Part shown: in pieces, positions 6,833 through 9,883 of the stretch | How positions within the stretch are numbered: position 1 is the first letter of the stretch | Layout: the number at the start of each line of letters is the position of its first letter | NCBI GenBank assembly: GCA_003140705.1 | Contig: PLKU01000373.1 | Span: 2,625 to 12,507, forward strand | Source of the DNA: Acidobacteriaceae bacterium | GTDB taxonomy: Bacteria > Acidobacteriota > Terriglobia > Terriglobales > Acidobacteriaceae | DNA: 9,883 nt | Reading direction: 5' to 3' | Made by a program: the position numbers and the translations under genes | Notes under the pieces: generated by a model | What the model was told of the DNA's origin: nothing | The model's database searches: none | The model's input: the letters and a program-made list of their open reading frames with translations, nothing else

Positions 6833-7603
6833 ATGAAGATTATCGTTGCCATCAAACAAGTTCCGGAGCGCGATGCACAGGTTCGCATCAATGCCGCAGG
6901 CAAGTGGATTGAAGAAGTCGATCTGCAATACGCATTGAACGAGTCCGACGCCTATGCGCTCGAAGAGGCGTTGCAACTGAAGGAAAAGCACGGCGGCGAA
7001 GTGACCGTTGTCAGCGCCGGCCCGGAGCGTGTTGGCCAAACCATTCGCGAAGCCCTGGCCAAGGGAGCTGATCGCGCGATATACGTCGCGTCCAATGACC
7101 TCGGCTCGCGAGACGCCCTCGGCGTAGCCCGCCTGTTGGCCGCAGCGATACAGCCAGAGAACCCAGACCTCATCCTCACCGGCCTGCAGTCAGAAGACCT
7201 TGGCCTCGGACAAACGGGCGTCATCCTGGCTGAAGTGCTTGGTTTACCCCACGCCTCCCTTATCCTCCACGTCGAGAAGACCGAGACAGGATTGACCGTG
7301 AAGCGCGAACTCGAGGAGGGCTGGTTCCAAACCATTGAGCTGCCCACACCCGCTGTGCTGACGATTCAATCCGGCGGCAACAAGCTGCGCTACGCCACTC
7401 TAATGGGCATCAAACGCGCCAAAATCAAAGAGGTGCGCCAGGTAACTGCATCTGATCTTGGCGTTGACGTCCCGCCGGTTGTTCTTATGGAAGGGGTCAC
7501 AATGCCGCACAAGCAAAAATCCACGCAAATGCTGGGCGGATCGCCCAAGGAAGCCGCGGCGGCGCTGGTAGAAAAACTCAAATTTGAGGTACGTGTCCTA
7601 TGA
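6833..7603 (+). CDS. etfB: Electron transfer flavoprotein, beta subunit
   Basis: A 256-aa β subunit of the soluble heterodimer that carries electrons from flavin dehydrogenases (acyl-CoA dehydrogenases and relatives) to a membrane quinone reductase. It starts MKIIVAIKQVPERDA, the standard EtfB opening, and residues 156-177 (VKRELEEGWFQTIELPTPAV followed by LT) fit the ETF-β signature pattern. The nucleotide-loop region GLQSEDLGLGQTG (117-129) lacks the DGDTAQVGP sequence I associate with flavin-bifurcating EtfB/FixA and has the QTG ending seen in AMP-binding, non-bifurcating forms, so simple one-path electron transfer is favoured; this is inference. The gene lies 44 nt after the etfD-like gene and overlaps etfA by 4 nt. 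The ATG has no strong Shine-Dalgarno, but a tiny 7-codon frame (6813-6836) ends on the same ATGA. Confidence 0.95.
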   Translation: MKIIVAIKQVPERDAQVRINAAGKWIEEVDLQYALNESDAYALEEALQLKEKHGGEVTVVSAGPERVGQTIREALAKGADRAIYVASNDLGSRDALGVARLLAAAIQPENPDLILTGLQSEDLGLGQTGVILAEVLGLPHASLILHVEKTETGLTVKRELEEGWFQTIELPTPAVLTIQSGGNKLRYATLMGIKRAKIKEVRQVTASDLGVDVPPVVLMEGVTMPHKQKSTQMLGGSPKEAAAALVEKLKFEVRVL

Positions 7604-8571
7604 GCGGGGTCCTGGTCGTCGTCGAACAGCACGCAGGCCGCATTGCCCGGATCAGTTGGGAAGCTTGCGCCGCTGCGCAACATCTGGGCGCTCAACTGAG
7701 CCTGCCGGTGAGTGCTGTAATCGTCGGAGCGCAAGTCGAGGCACAAATTTCGGAGGTCGCTGCCCGGGGGCTCCCGAGAGTGGCGCGCATTGAGCATCCG
7801 CTTCTCGCCCAATACACCGCCGATGGGTTTACCCTCGCGCTCGAACAATTCGTCAAAGCTGAACAGCCGGACTACATCGTCTTCCCCCACACTTACCAGG
7901 TTCGCGACTATGCGCCCGCGTTGGCCGCACGGCTTGGCCAGGTGCTTATCAGCGATGTTGTCGCCATCGGCGATGGTCCGGTATTCACGCGCCAGCTACT
8001 CCAGGGCCGCCTGAACGGGAGTTATCGACACGTCGGCACAGGCCCATGCATTATCTCTGTCCAGGCAGGAGCATTTCGCGCCGGGGAGACTGAGAAATGC
8101 GCCGCCGAGGTCACCGTTGTCTCGCCCACCATTGATCCAACGCAGATTAGGACGAAACCAGGCGAACCGTTCCGGGGTTCATCGCAGACCGTTGACCTCG
8201 GTTCTGCACAATTGATCGTCAGCGTTGGTCGCGGCATCAAGGACGCAGCCAACATACCGATCGTTCAGGAACTAGCCACGGCACTCGGCGCGGAGTTGGC
8301 CGCCTCGCGCCCCATCTGCGACAACGGCTGGCTACCCATGGAGCGCCAAATTGGGAGCTCTGGACAGACGGTCTCGCCCAAGCTCTACCTTGCCGTCGGC
8401 ATCTCGGGAGCTATTCAGCACCTGGTCGGGATGAAGGGCTCACAATGCGTCGTCGCGATCAACAAGGATCCCGACGCGCCGATTTTTGAAGTCGCCGACT
8501 ACGGAATCGTTGGCGATCTTTTCGAAGTGGTTCCGGCACTTTCTGCGGCGCTCAAAGCGGCGAAAGGTTAA
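7600..8571 (+). CDS. etfA: Electron transfer flavoprotein, alpha subunit
   Basis: The 323-aa FAD-carrying subunit of EtfAB, a usual length. The N-terminal α/β domain (about 1-190) is less conserved: VLVVVEQHAGRIARISWEA opens it, and PHTYQVRDYAPALAARLG (97-114) follows. The C-terminal FAD domain is highly typical: VSVGRGI (208-213), ASRPICDNGW (235-244), RQIGSSGQTVSPKLY (249-263), AVGISGAIQHLVGMKG (265-280) and NKDPDAPIF, then VADYGIVGDLFEVVP (298-312). Together these bind FAD through the S/T-G loop and the GISGAIQH turn. ATG overlaps the etfB stop (ATGA), consistent with equal, coupled production of the two subunits. It is the last gene of the cassette; the next gene starts 77 nt later with its own strong ribosome site, and I see no clear terminator between. 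Confidence 0.97.
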   Translation: MSGVLVVVEQHAGRIARISWEACAAAQHLGAQLSLPVSAVIVGAQVEAQISEVAARGLPRVARIEHPLLAQYTADGFTLALEQFVKAEQPDYIVFPHTYQVRDYAPALAARLGQVLISDVVAIGDGPVFTRQLLQGRLNGSYRHVGTGPCIISVQAGAFRAGETEKCAAEVTVVSPTIDPTQIRTKPGEPFRGSSQTVDLGSAQLIVSVGRGIKDAANIPIVQELATALGAELAASRPICDNGWLPMERQIGSSGQTVSPKLYLAVGISGAIQHLVGMKGSQCVVAINKDPDAPIFEVADYGIVGDLFEVVPALSAALKAAKG

Positions 8572-8642
8572 ACTAACTCAAATCAAAAATCTGTAGCTGC
8601 CCAGTTCGCGAGCCTTAGCCTTTAGCCAAGACAGCCGGACCA

Positions 8643-8649
8643 GGGGAGG
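8643..8649 (+). promoter_or_regulatory. Strong Shine-Dalgarno overlapping the annotated GTG
   Basis: GGGGAGG ends on the first base of the GTG at 8649, so normal spacing of 5-9 nt would point to the ATC at 8655 or nearby instead. The next in-frame ATG is at 8685, 35 nt away. The site makes a start in this small region very likely but does not fix the codon. Confidence 0.5.
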
Positions 8650-9443
8650 TGTCTATCAGCGAAGGCCTGCAGTTCGACGACGCGATGGTTCGGACTCTTG
8701 AGTCGCTTTACCAGACGAAGGAAGCAGCTATCCGGCGGAAGATGGTGCTTGACGCACTGCAACTGCGCCTCGGGGAATGCGCACTCGACATCGGCACAGG
8801 ACCGGGGTTCGTGGCACTGGAGATGGCAGCGGCGGTTGGCAGCACCGGCCAAGTGGAGTGCATTGACGACAGTGAGACGATGATCAACGTCGCATTGAAG
8901 CGTTGCGCCGGAAAACCCTGGATTTGTTTTCAGCTTGGAGACGCGACGGAACTCCCTGTAGCCAGTAACTCCTGCGACGCCGCGGCCGTGGTTCAGGTGT
9001 ATGAATTCGTTCCCAATGTACCCAGGGCGCTCGAGGAGTTGCACCTGGTGCTTCGGCCCGGTGGGCGCGCGGCCATCGTTTCAACGGATTGGCCTTTTAT
9101 AGCCTGGAACTCCTCAGATGACGCGCGGATGGCGCGGATCCTTGACGCGTTCAGCGAACACTGTGCCCATATCACTCTTCCACGCATACTGATGCCCATG
9201 CTCAAGGCGGCTGGATTTGTCAGCTCCTCTCAAAGCGTTCTGCCGCAATTCAGCGTGTCCTACAGTCCCGACAGGTTTGGAGTCCACATGGCAGGGCTGA
9301 TACGTGCATTCGTTCCAGGGCGTCGAGGGGTCACACAGGAAGAAGCCGCGGCATGGCTTGACGACCTGACCCACACTGGCGAGCGCGGAGAATGGTTCTT
9401 TAACGTCAATCAGCACCTTTTTCTTGTGGAAAAAGCAGCCTGA
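8649..9443 (+). CDS. Class I SAM-dependent methyltransferase (UbiE/ArsM-like fold)
   Basis: A 264-aa Rossmann-fold methyltransferase. Motif I for SAM binding is ALDIGTGPGFVALEMA (45-60), an acidic pair closes β2 (ECIDDSETM, 70-78), GDATELP (98-104) is the adenine-side motif, and ALEELHLVLRPGGRAAIVSTDW (127-148, of which LRPGGR is the post-motif turn) completes the core. The remainder (150-264) is a lid or substrate region with no family motif that I recognise, and lacks the paired cysteines of arsenite methyltransferases, so arsenite is unlikely. An N-terminal helix (LQFDDAMVRTLESLYQT) precedes the core, as in many small-molecule methyltransferases of this group, and argues for a start before the Met at residue 13. 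Substrate unknown. It lies 77 nt after etfA on the same strand and may be a separate unit. Start given as GTG, with ATC at 8655 or ATG at 8685 possible. Confidence 0.86.
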   Translation: MSISEGLQFDDAMVRTLESLYQTKEAAIRRKMVLDALQLRLGECALDIGTGPGFVALEMAAAVGSTGQVECIDDSETMINVALKRCAGKPWICFQLGDATELPVASNSCDAAAVVQVYEFVPNVPRALEELHLVLRPGGRAAIVSTDWPFIAWNSSDDARMARILDAFSEHCAHITLPRILMPMLKAAGFVSSSQSVLPQFSVSYSPDRFGVHMAGLIRAFVPGRRGVTQEEAAAWLDDLTHTGERGEWFFNVNQHLFLVEKAA

Positions 9444-9513
9444 ACTATGGCTCTATACAGCGTCTTCTCAATGCGTTATGGTTCCATGTTAACCAAAACA
9501 TAGCCGCGCGAAC

Positions 9514-9518
9514 GAGGG
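9514..9518 (+). promoter_or_regulatory. Shine-Dalgarno site of the transporter gene
   Basis: GAGGG lies 8 nt before the ATG at 9527, normal spacing, and supports that start. The 70 nt before it hold only short weak inverted repeats. Confidence 0.55.
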
Positions 9519-9526
9519 CAATCAAG

Positions 9527-9883
9527 ATGCTTCTTCCCGCAACATATCAAGCCGCACTCTTTCTGATGGTCCTGAGCATGTTGTGTTGGGGCTCATGGGC
9601 CAACACACTGAAGATTTGTCCGGGCTTTCGCTTCCAGCTCCTCTATTGGGACTACGCGCTCGGCCTGGCTACCACCACCATTTTCTGGGGGCTAACCGCG
9701 GGCAGCCTGGGCCACCAGGGCCCACCCTTTCTGACCGATGCGGTGGAAACATCTCTCAGGCTGATCATCTTGGCTGTCTGCGGCGGTGCGGTCTTCAATG
9801 TCGCCAATCTTTTGCTGGTTGCTGCCATCGACGTAGCGGGTCTCGCAGTCGCCTTCCCGGTGGGGATTGGACTGGCGCTGATC
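9527..9883 (+). CDS. GRP/ureide-permease-like multi-TM transporter, N-terminal part (3' end outside window)
   Basis: The first 119 codons of an integral membrane protein that stays open to the last base. Three to four TM helices are visible: LFLMVLSMLCWGSWANT (about 11-27), a second near 40-58, a third at about 77-98, and AIDVAGLAVAFPVGIGLALI at the edge. The motifs LSMLCWGSWANT, LYWDYALGL, and GGAVFNVANLLLVAAIDVAG are those of the bacterial GRP sugar-transporter / ureide-permease-related branch of the drug/metabolite transporter clan, often annotated just as a DMT permease. The substrate in bacteria (sugar, ureide or other small metabolite) cannot be told from this part. GAGGG 8 nt upstream supports the ATG. 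It follows the methyltransferase by 83 nt on the same strand; a functional tie is not evident. Confidence 0.83.
   Translation, partial: MLLPATYQAALFLMVLSMLCWGSWANTLKICPGFRFQLLYWDYALGLATTTIFWGLTAGSLGHQGPPFLTDAVETSLRLIILAVCGGAVFNVANLLLVAAIDVAGLAVAFPVGIGLALI

Noticed and set aside
6491..7039. 182-codon minus-strand open frame across the etfD/etfB junction
   Set aside because: Opposite-strand shadow of two clear genes, typical of GC-rich coding DNA; no recognisable protein.
8572..8642. Possible terminator after etfA
   Set aside because: No stable stem followed by a T run was found; termination there, if any, is not visible.
9444..9526. Short inverted repeats (ATGGTTCCAT, ATGTT/AACAT) before the transporter gene
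   Set aside because: Stems of only 4-5 bp, overlapping one another and with no T tract; not enough for a terminator, operator or riboswitch.

Overview
The window looks like chromosomal DNA of a moderately GC-rich, respiring bacterium, most likely an Acidobacteriota (Terriglobia-like) organism. That assignment is an inference from protein style: an acidobacterial-type NuoL-M-N tail, an EtfD-type Fe-S protein beside etfBA, and a GRP/ureide-permease-like transporter. No RNA gene, IS element, CRISPR array or prophage gene is visible.

Layout. (1) 1-3698, plus strand: the 3' end of the complex I (nuo) operon. It holds the C-terminal part of nuoL (cut by the window edge), complete nuoM and complete nuoN, packed with a 3-nt gap and then a 4-nt ATGA overlap. 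(2) 3670-4277, minus strand: a decayed family-4 glycosyltransferase. Its C-terminal domain is still readable but is broken by a nonsense codon and a frameshift, and it converges on the nuoN end. (3) 4278-4439: a short stretch with no recognisable gene. (4) 4440-4844: a small VOC/glyoxalase-fold protein. (5) 4914-8571: a cassette of a membrane Fe-S oxidoreductase (EtfD-like, 624 aa), etfB and etfA. (6) 8649-9443: a class I SAM-dependent methyltransferase. (7) 9527-9883: the start of a multi-TM GRP/ureide-permease-like transporter that runs off the window.

How the genes work together. Complex I takes electrons from NADH to quinone and pumps protons. EtfAB takes electrons from acyl-CoA-type dehydrogenases, and the EtfD-like protein probably passes them through its iron-sulfur centres and haem b to the same (mena)quinone pool. 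The window therefore holds two separate entry points to one respiratory chain, although they are separate transcription units divided by a pseudogene scar. The methyltransferase and the transporter have no obvious link to this.

No clearly new system was found. The points most worth a second look are: a G9 tract at the nuoM/nuoN junction whose -1 slippage would fuse the two proteins; a NuoM that departs from the usual broken-helix motifs; the reconstructable glycosyltransferase pseudogene; and the etfD-etfB-etfA unit.
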